This document shows, in pieces, positions 1-11,973 of a stretch of DNA of 64,000 bases. The stretch's first letter is position 1. Each line of letters begins with the position of its first letter. The position numbers and the translations under genes were made by a program. This stretch comes from Lycorma delicatula (taxonomy: Eukaryota; Arthropoda; Insecta; Hemiptera; Fulgoridae): positions 31,185,020-31,249,019 of the forward strand of contig NC_134464.1 of assembly GCF_047948215.1 (NCBI RefSeq), given 5' to 3'. A model generated the notes under the pieces. That model worked only from the letters and a program-made list of their open reading frames with translations. It was not told the DNA's origin and ran no database searches.

Positions 1-1041
1 GCCATTTCAGTTTATGTAGTAACCTATAGCTTAAAATGACATACATTGTCTCTTTCATTATTCTCAATTCTCCTTAATGTTCCCAGTGAAATGTTTTGGC
101 TATGAATGAATAAAATATTATGATCGAGTTTTTATCTTATAAATATTCTTTGGTAGTATTCATATTTAGATAAAATTATTAGTAAATTTACAATTGTAGA
201 TTATTTATCTCTATTTAGCTCAATATTTAATTATAAATGGATTGCAAATGTAATTAATTCTTTCCTAAATGATTCACAATAAATATATTTTATCTAAAAT
301 ATATATGAATCCCATATGCAATTAAATTTCAACAGCCGTACAATTCCAAAAACCTTTCTATTAAGTATAAATAAAAACAAAATTTACTTATTAATATAGT
401 ATAATCTAAATATCTGACCAAAAAATGAAAGATCATATACTCCCTACCAGCTAATGGTTTCAGAACAGTATCTCTAACACATTAAGATTATTCCATTTAC
501 ATTAATTTATCAAGCTTAATTTTGTTTTTGTTTTAATACTGCAATTTATTTAGATGTTTATTAATAATATTACATAAAAGTATATTTCCTGTTATTCTTG
601 TATCTGGATGAGTGATATTTTATATCGTTATGAAATAAAAAGGAAAAAATTGTAGCTCAGTTAAGATCAGGTTCCAACTCAATTACATTACCATGAGCTA
701 GATTCATCTTGAACAGTTCACAAATAGTCACTAAACTGTTTTTCATTCAATTTGTCCAGAGTTAAATCTCAGTAAATGATTAAAATTTTTTTATTTCATT
801 TAATCATAAGAAAAATATAAGTATAACACTTAAATTGAACTACAATTTTGAATTCACAAAAGTAGACTTCTAATAACACTGCCAAATATTAATAGTTTTC
901 AAAACCATGAGAAGGATTATAAAATCAAAAGAAAAACACCTTTTAATAAACAAAACAAATGGAAAAAATTACAGTGAAAACCACCACCCATTCAACTAAT
1001 GTATTTTTATAAGACGTTTAAAGTATTTTCTTTTTAATTAC
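1..1041 (-). other. Intron of the Ihog/Boi-like gene, no feature seen
   Basis: Very AT-rich, with stops in all frames. It begins with the gtaatt donor at its right end and has no recognisable repeat or exon. A short minus-strand open stretch around 662-755 ends in a stop but has no sure splice sites; I did not accept it as an exon. Confidence 0.6.
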
Positions 1042-1254
1042 CTGCCTGCATGACGTACAGTGATTGTGGTGTAGATAAAAATCTTGGTGGTGATGGAGTA
1101 TTTGAATTTGTAACCATAACTGTTGTTTTAACAGGCGATAATACAGTCTGTCCAGTAATATAATTTGTGGCAGAACACGTATAAATACCAGAATGTTTTG
1201 ACGTTACATTAACTAGTACTAATGAACCAGTAGTCGAAACTATTTCTGATGTAG
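1042..1254 (-). CDS. ihog: Ihog/Boi-like, exon with second half of Ig2 (gene continues off window)
   Basis: This 213-nt exon has acceptor tttcag (AG at 1256-1255) and donor GCAG|gtaatt (GT at 1041-1040). In the phase inherited from the previous exon it reads TTSEIVSTTGSLVLVNVTSK, then HSGIYTCSATN, and ends with PPRFLSTPQSLYVMQAG. SGIYTCSATN is the classic Ig F-strand D/G-x-Y-x-C motif and closes the Ig2 disulfide begun one exon earlier. The trailing part looks like the linker and A strand of Ig3. It ends in phase 1. The window has 1041 more bases downstream, in which I found no convincing next exon, so the rest of the extracellular region (further Ig and fibronectin type III domains in the known family), the membrane segment and the tail should lie beyond the left edge. 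Confidence 0.88.
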
Positions 1255-2483
1255 CTGAAATCATGGATTGACAATTAAAATAAAATTACATTCCAAATGA
1301 ATACATAAAGCATACAGTACATTATGGAAATTCATTAAATTCAACATAATTTTTTATTCACATAAATTTTTGAAATTTCAACATTGAACTATATAGTAAA
1401 ATATCAATAATCCAAAATAATTATAACCTAGGTCAATTTGAAATTTATTAATAAAAACAATAATAGGAGATTATAATTAATTCAGGAACATCAATAAATA
1501 CATGAATTCTATCAGTGTATTTTCACTGTTAAGCAGAGAAAACTTGCAACTTAAGCACAATTTGATAATTTTAAAAAGAAGGTTTATATATGCTTTACAA
1601 CAGACTAATAAAAAATGTTTTAAAAGGGATAAACACATATTCAAACAAGCTATTATTAAAACTGATAGGTTATTTGAAATAATTACTAATTTTTTAATAA
1701 TAATTTGTTGCTGTAGATTTTTCTTTCTTTTTATTTAAGTAAAGGTAATTACACAAAGTAAAGGAATTTAGATTGATAGTAATAAAAAGATAATGAAATC
1801 TCTAATGCAGAAAAAGTTTTAACATTTGATATCACATACTCTATTGTTTTATCTTTCTTGGAATCATTCTTATTAGAACAAGCAAATTCTTTTGAATGTT
1901 TTACATCTTCTTAATTAAAAAGTGGGAACCTTCCAGAGTCTACATCATTTTTTTAACCATTCTTTTCCACTTTCATCACACAACTTTCAAACCCAGAAAC
2001 TAAATGAAAAAAATATCATCCTTAATATTTATATTTAATCATCTTCAATTTGTTTGTTTGCATTTCTTCAGCAAAAGATTACAATTTTTTATTTATTTTG
2101 TAAATTAATCACAAACTTATAGTAAATCAATAGGTTTTGATTCATTAAAACACAATAAAAGTCATAATCTCAATTTTCTCATTCTTCTGATGGAAATGTA
2201 AATAAGTTCAAGAAGCTTACAAGATTCATACGTTATATAAATTGTATACATTAGGTAAATTAAACTTACTGCTTAGATTTTTGGCAGTTTAGATTATTTA
2301 AGTTCACATTGATACTCAACTGTATTAATAAAAAATTACTAAATGTTTATCCATATTTTGTTAGATTTAAATAAAATACTATCATTGTAATGTTTCATTT
2401 GAAATTCTTGACTAACTCGTGAAAAAATCAAATGTTAATGCAAACTACAACTAGTATTTCCCAATACTTAAATATAAATTATA

Positions 2484-3761
2484 CAGAGTGTACCATATAA
2501 AACGCACTCCATCAATCACTCATCCATGAAATTTCAAAAGTCAAGCTTACTCCTCTACTCGTTACTGAAATGGACTCGTCCAACATCTGAACATTGCGGC
2601 GACGCAGTAGAACACTACCGATAGTAACAACAATGCAATCATAACGTTCCGTGTATTGCTAGAGACAAGATGGTGTTTTCACTAGATGAAAGATTTGTTT
2701 CGCCATAAGTACCCAGATAAACCAGCTCCTAACAAAACATCAGTATTAAGGTTAGTTGCAAAATTTAGAGAGACCGGTTCTATTAATAACAATGAACGCA
2801 AAAGATATGCGTCAGTGTTGAATACAGATACAGTCACTGAAATCAAAGACCGATTACTCGCCTCGCCAAATAAATCGATCAGACGTTTGTCTGCTGAAAT
2901 TAATTTGTCTAAATCAACTGTTCATCGGGCGAACAAACAATTACAATTACGACCTTATTGCATTCAAATGGTTCATCAACTTCTTGAGCCCGACAAAGTA
3001 AAACGGCTACAATATTGTCAACGGTTCCGTCGATTTCTGCGTGAGGGAATTAATGTTATGGATTCATTATTTTTCACAGATGAAGCACAGTTTCATTTGG
3101 ATGGCTACGTAAACAGCCAAAACAGTAGAATTTGGAGTGCTGAAAATTCCCACGTTTATCATGAAAAACAATTACATCCGCAGAAGTTGGGAGTGTGGTG
3201 CACGATATCGCGGCAGAAAATAATCGGTCCTATTTTTTTCGAGTACACATTAATGCAGAATGATATCAGGATATTTTATTTCAGTTCATTGCACTCTTGG
3301 AAGAGGAAGACAGACACTGCTGGCTACAACATGACGGTGCGACATCGCACTACGCAGGTTCAACCTCTGATTTCGCCGAGGAATTCTTTGGTAATCGTGT
3401 TGTCGGTCGAGGCTTGTGGCCACCAAGAACTCCAGATTTGACTGCGGCGGATTTTTTTCTATGGGGTTACCTCAAAGAAAAAGCCTACAGCAACAAACCA
3501 CGAACACTTGAACAATTGAAAGTCAATATTGAACAAGCTGTATTACATATCCAGCCACAAACTTGGAAAAAAGCTGCAAGAAACGCTGTAAAAAAAATTG
3601 AAGCTTGTATTCAAGAAGATGGCGGCCACTTCCAAAATTTACTCTAAATGTAAGGTAATGGATGGTAATAATTAAAATTACATTTGCATTTGCACATGCC
3701 TTTTAATTATTTCAATACCTACCAATACAAGGTTGGGCTGCGTTTTATATGGGACACTCTG
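2484..3761 (+). mobile_element. mariner-superfamily element (DUF4817-type), copy 1
   Basis: A 1278-bp DNA transposon. Terminal inverted repeats begin CAGAGTGTACCATATAAAAC on the left, and the right end reads CAGAGTGTCCCATATAAAAC on the complement. Each end is flanked by TA (2482-2483 and 3762-3763), the target duplication of the IS630-Tc1-mariner superfamily. It carries one transposase gene in the same orientation, now broken. A second copy lies at 46848-48131 and shares termini, untranslated sequence and coding region, so both moved as the same family. The element sits antisense in an Ihog/Boi-like intron. Confidence 0.93.
2670..3647 (+). pseudogene. Broken DD38D-type mariner-like transposase, copy 1
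   Basis: A cut-and-paste transposase remnant. ATG at 2670 gives MVFSLDERF, then the frame hits TAA after twelve codons, where copy 2 keeps a few more residues (AVQDM). The protein resumes in another frame at 2686. The N-terminal part (HKYPDKPAPNKTSVLRLVAK) is the DUF4817-like helix-turn-helix found in many arthropod transposases. Catalytic residues are visible: first Asp in FTDEAQF, second in QHDGATSH, third in LTAADFFLWG. I count 38 residues between the second and third Asp. Near 3290 the frame shifts again: the first frame runs on to a stop near 3441, while the true C-terminus is read from about 3297 to TAA at 3645. With two frame breaks it cannot make active enzyme. Confidence 0.88.
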
Positions 3762-4148
3762 TAGTTAAGTATAAAATAAAATGAAAAATGAAATTTTAAA
3801 TAAAACAATCTAATTTTGAAATGAACACACTGCCTTCAAAAAAAAATTCTAATAATTTATTGAATTTTAAAGATAAGATGCTGTAAACAGATTTAAATAA
3901 GATGATTGAAAGAAAAGAGCCCTCAGTATATTTGAGACTACTTACTGCAAGCTTCTCAATTATTTTTCTCATATTTGAGGAATTTCATTTTCATATACAT
4001 TAATCAGGTAATGTGAAAAGATGGAATTTTTAATAGAAATAATCTAAAACATAAATTATTTTCTCCATATCATGGAGCAGAAAAAGCTTAAAATAAAATT
4101 CAAGACTTAATTTAGGTTATGATAAAAAATAATGATAATTAAACTTAC

Positions 4149-4347
4149 TGGGTAATCTAACATCATCGTGAAAATATTGGATAACAGGTGCAGGATTACT
4201 AACAGGTACTGGACAGTCTATAGTAACAATATTACCAACTGATACACTATAATGTCTAGGTGGTTGATAAAGAAAAGGCCTTAATTCTGCTAAAGTCAAT
4301 TTTGCTGGCGTTGATGCTAATGCAGATGCACCAAACCATGCTACACA
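4149..4347 (-). CDS. ihog: Ihog/Boi-like, exon spanning Ig1 end and Ig2 start
   Basis: This 199-nt exon follows a T-rich acceptor ending TCAG (4350-4348). It starts directly with the codon for the second Ig1 Cys: CVAWFGASALASTPAKLTLA. The CV-x-WFG signature after D-Y-Q matches the corresponding CVGWFG stretch of Drosophila Ihog as I know it. It then enters Ig2 with YSVSVGNIVTIDCPVPVSNP, whose Cys is the B-strand Cys. The last codons are DDVRLP plus one base. The donor is A|gtaagt (GT at 4148-4147), leaving phase 1. The next exon supplies two bases (CT) to complete Thr. An open frame also runs leftward past the donor for a short way, but the strong GTAAGT and frame continuity with the next exon favour splicing here. 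The intron lengths either side (2.9 and 4.4 kb) fit a large insect genome. Confidence 0.9.
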
Positions 4348-5097
4348 CTGAAAAACAAAATAAATAAATATATAAAAATTATAAAAAACTATAACGTGTT
4401 CAGAACACATAATTAAGACCAGCATATAATTGTGATGGCATACAACATGCATGCCTAAGCCAGTAACTTATCAAACAGTCAACCAGCACTACAGCAATTT
4501 GCCTAACTTATCAAAAGTCATATACTTATCAGTTTATTGAAATATCCTTTGCACTACCACAGTATTGTTGTCCCATTATTACTAAAATAGACTATGAAGT
4601 AGAAATGCACATGACTATTAGTTTTTATTCAATAAGAACATGGGCATAAAAAAAGAGAACTTTTAGTTTTAGACTGATCTTTTTCCTTTTTTTTACAGGA
4701 TGAAAAGTAAAACAAAATTACCTATATCATATTTTTAGATGTTTACACATTGCATTCAGTAATGTGTAATGGAGTAAATTGTATTAAATTTTTATGATAA
4801 CAGGACTGTTAAACAGATTAAAAAAATTATATAGGTCAATAATAATAAACTGAAAAGAATCGAGTAGCTGAGATGATCAGGAACTGTAACTCCCTTGAAT
4901 TAATCAAGGATATAGGATTTGAAGGAAAATTTATGAACAACGAAAACCAAGAAAAAAAAATCATTATGATTTGATTACTATGTCGTTAATTTAGCCAAAA
5001 CGAAAAACTATTTGAAAAAAATGCTTAACAATACAGATTCATCACTTTGCAATAATTTGAAAATAAATAACAGTTCATCAAAATTATTAAAATTTAA

Positions 5098-5812
5098 AAA
5101 AATCTGATGTGGATACCACATGATTTCCTTGTACACCTATTAAATTACTTATACACATATTTTCAAAATGAAAAGTACATAAAATTTTATTTCATTAATA
5201 ACTTCTGATATTTTTTTCATAATTTTTTTTAATTTTTATTATTGAATTATTATTTATTGTAAAATTTCTATTACAATCAGAGGTTAATAATTATTAATAA
5301 ATCAATATTTAAATTTGAAAAAAAGGTAAAAAAAAAGGAAATGAAGTCTGATTCTAACCAATGTGTCTTTCCCTTATAAAAACCAAATACTTCATTAATT
5401 AAAATTTTATTTGGCTTTAACCCTGGAACCAATGAAAATAAATACCACTAATGATATATCGTCGAAAAGCTCTCAATGAGGGCTTATTACTGCAGTTAAG
5501 AAAAAGTCAATATCCAAATTTTTTGGATTTCAGGCTTTTTTGGACATTTTTGGTCAAGGTCAATTGCATCAAAAGGGAAGATGCACAACTAAATGTTACA
5601 ACAGTCCTAAATTCAAAATTTCAACATCCTACAGCTAATCGTTTTTGAGTTATGTGAGATACATATGTACATACATACAAACATATGTCATGTTGAAACT
5701 AGTCAAAATGGATTCAGGGATGGTCAAAATGGATATTTCTGTTGAAATCTGATAACCAAAATTGTTCGCGATCACAATACTTTCTTTATTTCGTATTAAG
5801 GAAGTAAAAAGA
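5098..5812 (+). repeat. ~700-bp noncoding interspersed repeat, copy a (near full length)
   Basis: This defines a repeat family seen six times in the window. The left end has a small palindrome of the form ATGTGG-ACA-CCACAT, followed by CTTCCTTGTAC-like sequence. The middle carries conserved stretches such as GAGGGCTTATTACTGCAGTT and AGATGTTACAACAGTCCTAA. The right end reads CGATTACAATACTT followed by a small hairpin and GGAAGTAAAAA (slightly mutated here). No open frame is shared between copies, so it is non-autonomous. Orientation given is that of the left-to-right description. Confidence 0.85.
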
Positions 5813-7094
5813 AAGAAGCTAGTGAATAAAATATTCAGATCAGAAAACACAAAAAAACCACAAATTAAAGGGCTTTTTTTATTTAGGTAGTGTAATTTCA
5901 AAGGATGAATGAATACAGTAAAGAAAAATTGAAAGCAGACATAAAAAAAAAGTTCATGTAGAAAAAATATATAAATTTAAAATTAGGGATTAAAATGAAA
6001 AAATCTTGAAAATGATTTAATAACATGCAGCAATAATAGATCAATATAATAATGTTACCGCACAAATTTCCCAGCATATGTTCAAAACTTAAAATTTAAC
6101 TCCCCCATATTACAGTGACATATTTGAATATTTTTTAATTCTGAATAACTTATTTACTGCTTATACAATAAAAAATTGTTCTAAATTAAATCATTTAACC
6201 AGTAAAAGTTAAAAAGATTAACAAAATCTTCCAAACTTGTCCTACAAAAATGTATTGTATACATCTATTGTAAAATGTAATTTTACAATTTTTACAAAAC
6301 AAAAAAATCAAATATAACATATATGTTACAAGATATAACAAATATTAAATAATTTTTTTATATTATTTAATTTACAATCTTTTAGGCTATTTGGACAAAA
6401 GATTATTTCTAAGGCTGAAGTTATATCATCCCCACTCCTGAGACAAGGACTGCAGATAGTTTCAAAAATTATAAATAAACCATTTGGAGAAAAATCATAA
6501 AAACTGATTAAAAATGATGAATAGAAACAATAAAATATTAGAAAATTTACATCACTCCAATTTTTCGGGGAGAGGACTAAAATAAGTCTACCCAGTGATA
6601 ACAGATGAAAACTCTTCCCAACCTGACAAATCCCCACACAACAGATAAATTGTAAAAAAATTTCACACCAACATACTGAGATATTTAAATTATATAAAAC
6701 TTCTGTTTCAGACATGAGTATTTTTTTTCAACTGAATTATTTTCAGTTTTAAAGTATAACTTCAAGAAAGTCAGATCTCTTTAAAGTGTAGCAACTTCAT
6801 CAACTTTTTTTTGTCAGAATCAGTCCATTTAACACACAAAGTACCACATCAAATTTTATGATGTTAGATTTAAATTTTAAACAGAGTAAGATGCTTAATT
6901 TAATCCATTTAGTAGCTTTTCATTCAACACCTTGATAATCCAAATAAAAAGTTGTCACCTCATTGAACTACAATAAATAGATGACTGCCTTGCCACCATC
7001 TAGAAGATGGTAACATAGATGGAACTATAGTGCAGGCGTCATAATTTCTGTGTTACCTACCCATGGAAGAAGGAATGAAATAAAGGAGGTAGGA

Positions 7095-7623
7095 TGTAAC
7101 AAGAAATAATAAAATCATAGACAGACTGCCACTAATCCTTGCCACTGAACATCAAATGCACTATAATGCCAAAAAGACAGGCCAATTTATCTCTCGGCCC
7201 AAGAAAAAATTTAAAAAAAAAATTATGTTGGAGAAATTGAGGGACAAGGTTTTTCAGTCTTGGCAGGTTAGGTGGTATGAGTCTTCTGACGGCTGTTCCA
7301 TGCATGGCAATTTTCCAAATGTTAAAGGTTTGCGAGTTATTACATGGGTTTCCCCCAAATGGCATATTAAACAATTTTTATATGGATATGCTGCTTTTAG
7401 GGATACGTTGGCTAAGTATGGTTTGGTTGGTTTGGACGTGTGCCTGGTCTGCAGGGTCTATGACAATGCGAACCATGTCCTGTATGTTTGTCCCAAGTAT
7501 GAAGCTAAAGTCCTGCAGAGAGTTATTGAGGCAATTTTATGTTCTAATAGTACAGTAGCAGCTTGGGTAACAAGAGGTCGTGCTTACTTCGCCAAGATAG
7601 TTGTTTTTGGCATCAAGTCCTAG
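7095..7623 (+). pseudogene. 3' coding fragment of an R1/LOA-like non-LTR retrotransposon
   Basis: An open frame of about 175 codons, ending TAG at 7621-7623, encodes what looks like the C-terminal end of an R1/LOA/I-type LINE ORF2. It includes a W-Q-x-R-W block (SWQVRWYESSDG), then KQFLYGYAAFRDTLAKYGL, then a zinc-knuckle-like C-x2-C-x8-H-x4-C array in CLVCRVYDNANHVLYVCPKY. In the family this segment follows the reverse transcriptase and RNase H-like region, which are missing here, so the copy is 5' truncated. The following AT-rich stretch to about 7960 may be its 3' UTR. It is inserted antisense to the Ihog/Boi-like gene. It has no in-frame stop, which suggests a fairly young insertion, but I found no clear target duplication. 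Confidence 0.75.
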
Positions 7624-8764
7624 TTAGATTAGATGTACAATTTAACTTTCTTTCTCCTCTGTGATGAAATTATGTGTGGAAGGTTTTGTAATCTCGTTTT
7701 GTTTCTCTGTGTAATTATTAACTTTATAATTTAATTAAGTAATTGTTAGACTTCAGACTTAGGGTAGTTGTAGGTTAAAATTGCCACTCTTGCGATCAAC
7801 AATTTTTATGGGGTATGAGATTAAGCCTTTTTTATCAGCCTCAAATTAGTAATGCAATCTAGCTTTTAAAAAGTATAGCTTATTTTAAAAGTATATAGCT
7901 TTTTTAAAGTTCCTTGATAAATATTAATTAGTATTCTTCGGTAATAAAGTGAGGTGTGTGTATCATCATGCTTTCATGTATTCTATTAAAAAGTTGTGAG
8001 GGCTACAAAGTATGACAGAAGAGTGAAGAGGTCCAAAGAAACCTACACCAAAGGCAAAAGTTGAGCAAAAAATCATGATGCAAATGCCTTGGTAGAATTA
8101 TTCTAACAGTAGCCTAGCTGATGATTATAATATATAATCGGTGTCTGAAAGTCAATAAGACAACCTCTGGTAAAGCCCATCAGATCTTAGAATGGATGGG
8201 GTGGTGTGGTGACTGGAATCATCACAGGTGGATATCTCCCTTTACGGGATCAGGATGGCTATCTATCATCAACACAACATCAAGATGTAAGCAGGCTGGG
8301 TGTAAATTCCGATATTATTCAGGACACAGTAAGTGACACCATTCCAAATAATAGCAACACACATACATACCAGTACGTCCATTACACATTACATGAATTA
8401 TTCATACAAAAAATTACATATTTCACACAGAATTTTACAATCAAGATACTAGAATTTTCTGATTTAAGGATTCAATGCAAAGAAATATAAAATTCTGAAA
8501 GTATAATTTTTTAGCTAATAACAATACCTTACATCATTAACGTACTACATACATACCGTTAAAAATAAATTAAACTTTGCATGAATAATAGAAAATAAAA
8601 AAGGACATTAATTTATTATTATTATTACACTTTTGATTAAAGTGTAAAAAAAAATCCTAAACTATTTGTGATTACATCAAATGAAAGTTGAAGATAATGA
8701 AAAACAGATGTTTTTACCAGAATAATCCAAACATTAAAAAAATGATGAAACAACATGATCATAC

Positions 8765-8988
8765 CTGATAATCACCGGCTTGTTTTTCATCAATTACTTT
8801 AACAACTAAATGAGATGAACTTGATATACGAACAGAACTGTCAGTATTTTGATCCATTGACAGAAGTTCACCCATATGACGCCAACGAACTAATTCAGCC
8901 GGGACATTTAATGAACATTCGAAAACTACTTCATCACCTGGTGGAGCGACTATCGGTTCAGGAGATCTTACAAACCACAGTCCAACAC
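8765..8988 (-). CDS. ihog: Ihog/Boi-like, exon with first half of Ig domain 1
   Basis: This 224-nt exon is bounded by a ttttcttag acceptor (AG at 8990-8989) and a CAG|gtatga donor (GT at 8764-8763). It is open throughout in the phase set by the signal-peptide exon and ends in phase 0. The protein begins SVGLWFVRSPEPIVAPPGDE and continues VVFECSLN, then RWRHMGELLS, and ends KQAGDYQ. The pattern SPE-x-VAP-x-GDEVV-x-EC followed by W-x-H is what I know from the first Ig domain of Drosophila Ihog. The Cys is the B-strand half of the Ig disulfide and the Trp in RWRH the core Trp. The partner Cys is the first residue of the next exon, so the D-Y-x-C motif is split across the splice junction. Boi, the paralogue, is an equally possible name, since many non-dipteran insects may have a single gene. 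Confidence 0.9.
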
Positions 8989-9821
8989 CTAAGAAAACAA
9001 AAAAATAATTAACTGACTCTTCATAGCAATAAATATGTATACTACACTGTATTAAATTATCCTGTTAAACAAAATAATGAGATATAGTATAGAATGAATC
9101 AAATATCTTGTCATTATCTAATAATAATGAGTAATTAATTAATAAAAGTTCTTAATGTATAATTATGTTTTATTATAATCAATAAGTAAAAAATAACACT
9201 GCAAGCAAGTTCAGTATATAATGTCAAACTCTGCTGCATCACTCACTAATACAAGAAGTTGGATAGATCTTATACTGAACATAAGATATAGAAATTAACA
9301 TACAGTTTCTTAAATGATAATTCTGATTTAAGTTAGAAATAATATCTGACAATTTATTAGCTACAACCATTGCTATGTATTGCAAATTAAAAAATAATTA
9401 GCATTCTAAAGCATTTAAACAAGAAATAAGTAATAATTCAGTCATTTTTATTTACATATCTCTAGACTTTCTAAAATCATAAAAACTGTTCTAAATGTTG
9501 TATTTTTAAATGTAAAATACAACTTACATTAGATCTAAAAATATTTAATTATTTTTCACTTTGATTAGTGGACACATCATTTTCCTGAATATTTTATTAA
9601 AAGTATCATCATCTAATGCATTGAAACTGAATAAAGAATGCGATTTACAAAATCATACAATTATAACCTAACTGTTAAATTAATCTGCTTATTAGTTTAC
9701 ACATTCTTATTACTTGTTAATCCTCTTGAAACCAACTTAAATAGCATAACTAATTGACAGTAATAAAATGCGCAAGCTAATAATAATTACAAGAAAATAA
9801 AAAATACAGTAGAATGAGTGT

Positions 9822-10960
9822 ACTTTTTTTTTGTCTTCAGTCATTTGACTGGTTTGATGCAGCTCTCCAAGATTCCCTATCTAGTGCTAGTCGTTTCATT
9901 TCAGTATACCCTCTACATCCTACATCCCTAACAATTTGTTTTACATATTCCAAACGTGGCCTGCCTACACAATGTTTCCCTTCTACCTGTCCTTTCAATA
10001 TTAAAGCGACTATTCCAGGATGCCTTAGTATGTGGCCTATAAGTCTGTCTCTTCTTTTAACTATATTTTTCCAAATGCTTCTTTCTTAATCTATTTGCCG
10101 CAATACCTCTTCATTTGTCACTTCATCCACCCATCTGATTTTTAACATTCTCCTATAGCACCACATTTCAAAAGCTTCTAATCTTTTCTTCTCAGATACT
10201 CCGATCGTCCAAGTTTCACTTCCATATAAAGCGACACTCCAAACAGACACTTTCAAAAATCTTTTCCTGACATTTAAATTAATTTTTGATGTAAACAAAT
10301 TATATTTCTTACTGAAGGCTCGTTTCGCTTGTGCTATTCGGCATTTTATATCGCTCCTGCTTCGTCCATCTTTAGTAATTCTACTTCCCAAATAACAAAA
10401 TTCTTCTACCTCCATAATCTTTTCTCCTCCTATTTTCACATTCAGTGGTCCATCTTTGTTATTTCTACTACATTTCATTACTTTTGTTTTGTTCTTGTTT
10501 ATTTTCATGCGATAGTTCTTGCGTAGGATTTCATCTATGCCGTTCATTGTTTCTTCTAAATCCTTTTTACTCTCGGCTAGAATTACTATATCATCAGCAA
10601 ATCGTAGCATCTTTATCTTTTCACCTTGTACTGTTACTCCGAATCTAAATTGTTCTTTAACATCATTAACTGCTAGTTCCATGTAAAGATTAAAAAGTAA
10701 CAGAGATAGGGAACATCCTTGTCGGACTCCCTTTCTTATTACGGCTTCTTTCTTATGTTCTTCAATTGTTACTGTTGCTGTTTGGTTCCTGTACATGTTA
10801 GCAATTGTTCTTCTATCTCTGTATTTGAACCCTAATTTTTTTTAAATGCTGAACATTTTATTCCAGTCTATGTTATCGAATGCCTTTTCTAGGTCTATAA
10901 ACGCCAAGTATGTTGGTTTGTTTTTCTTTAATCTTCCTTCTACACTCATTATTTCCAAAT
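9822..10960 (-). mobile_element. 5'-truncated RTE-like LINE, copy 1
   Basis: A reverse-transcribed LINE tail on the minus strand. It is flanked by the 9-bp direct repeat AATGAGTGT (9813-9821 and 10961-10969), a target-site duplication. The 3' end reads TGAAGACAAAAAAAAA. Coding sequence begins near 10958 with MSVEGRLKKNKPTYLAFIDL, and continues EKAFDNIDW, a reverse transcriptase finger/palm start. A break near 10840 puts the next 236 codons in a separate frame. These hold GVRQGCSLSLLLFNLY, then the catalytic LRFADDIVILAE, then FCYLGSRIT and WSVALYGSETW. A stop at 10086 (QID then TAA) interrupts the C-terminus, which continues in homologous form to about 9835. The block order fits insect RTE-type elements. 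The RT catalytic Asp pair is intact, but the endonuclease domain is absent. Confidence 0.9.
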
Positions 10961-11459
10961 AATGAGTGTTCATGGCACAGTAAAAAAAACCAAACAGAAA
11001 AAAATAAATGTTAAACTTTCTACAAATATGTATATACTGTATATCTGGACATAATAACATAAATTAATATAAGATTTTTCTAAAGTCAATACTTATAAGA
11101 CCCATATTACTCTGTACCACTAAACTGTATTTTTATAATCAAAAACCAAACTTGATAGCCAATTACAGAAACCAAGTACAGAATTACAAAGTAAATGAAA
11201 TGATGCTAACCGTATTTTTTGTATTCCAAAAGCACTTTCGTGGGATCTCGCATCATCACTTGTATATAAGATATATTTATATAAAAATACATATCAAACA
11301 TAAAAATTCTTTTTAGAATTAAAAGATTAAAATTACAATCATATATACAAAAACATAGGAAGTCAATTAAATAAAATAACTACATATATATAAATATGAG
11401 GTCATAATTAAACAATTTAAAATTAAATTTAAAAATAAAATAAATACAAAATTTATACT

Positions 11460-11973
11460 ATGTAACCTGGCCAGTCAATGTTGCATTACTGCTACACTAC
11501 CAATCCTTATGGTGACAGGAAGTACTATTGACCAGTATTCCCGCTTAGCCACTAGTTTAGAGCATTTTTTGGGGTAGGGGTGCAATTTTACAAAAACATG
11601 TTTTTTTGCAATTATTATTATTTCTTAATTGTTAACAAATGTGCCAAAGAAAACCTTGCTCTATAGCTCACCCCCTTGACCTTTTAAGTTGAAAATTTAA
11701 TGGCATTATTTCTTCATATACGTAGAAGTAATCTGAGTAATCAAGTTTGGTCAAAATCAGTCCAGTACTTTTGGAGATTTTGATCTAGAGTGCAACACTA
11801 AACACACATACATGCTCATATGAACACCCAGAAAATTTCCATCCAGTTTCTTGATTTTCTGGATTCCTTAGGTGTCAAAACTTCAAGATCCAGTGAAAAT
11901 TGCATATGCCCAAATTAGATCGATTACAATACTTTCCCGTTTACAGCTATAGCACAAGACGGGAAAGAAAAAA
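11460..11973 (+). repeat. Noncoding repeat with terminal hairpin and A tail
   Basis: A roughly 510-bp noncoding block with moderate GC that ends CGATTACAATACTT followed by a 9-bp-arm hairpin, CTTTCCCGT (11932-11940) pairing with ACGGGAAAG (11959-11967), then an A run. This is the same terminal design as the ~700-bp family at 5098-5812, though the bodies do not align by eye. The left boundary is approximate. Only one copy is visible in the window, so calling it a repeat depends on the shared terminus and on my impression that such sequences are abundant in hemipteran genomes. Confidence 0.55.

Larger units (their letters stand above)
1255..4148 (-). other. Intron between the two Ig2 exons
   Basis: A 2.9-kb intron bounded by gtaagt and tttcag on the minus strand. 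Apart from a 1278-bp transposon on the opposite strand (2484-3761) it is AT-rich sequence in which I see no gene or structured RNA. Confidence 0.8.
4348..8764 (-). other. Intron between Ig1 halves
   Basis: A 4.4-kb intron with gtatga donor and TTTTCAG acceptor. It contains one full copy of the roughly 700-bp noncoding repeat (5098-5812) and an R1/LOA-like LINE tail (about 7095-7623). The stretch 5813-7094 is AT-rich with nothing recognised. The stretch about 8120-8340 is less AT-rich, perhaps a decayed repeat, but I could not place it. Confidence 0.75.

Noticed and set aside
662..755. Minus-strand stretch reading KNSLVTICELFKMNLAHGNV then a stop, as a terminal exon
   Set aside because: Only 26 codons, weak acceptor, and no fit to the Ihog/Boi Ig3 region expected here; could be chance.
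7132..7558. Other frames over the R1/LOA-like tail
   Set aside because: The zinc-knuckle frame (7095-7623) explains the region; the others have no motif.
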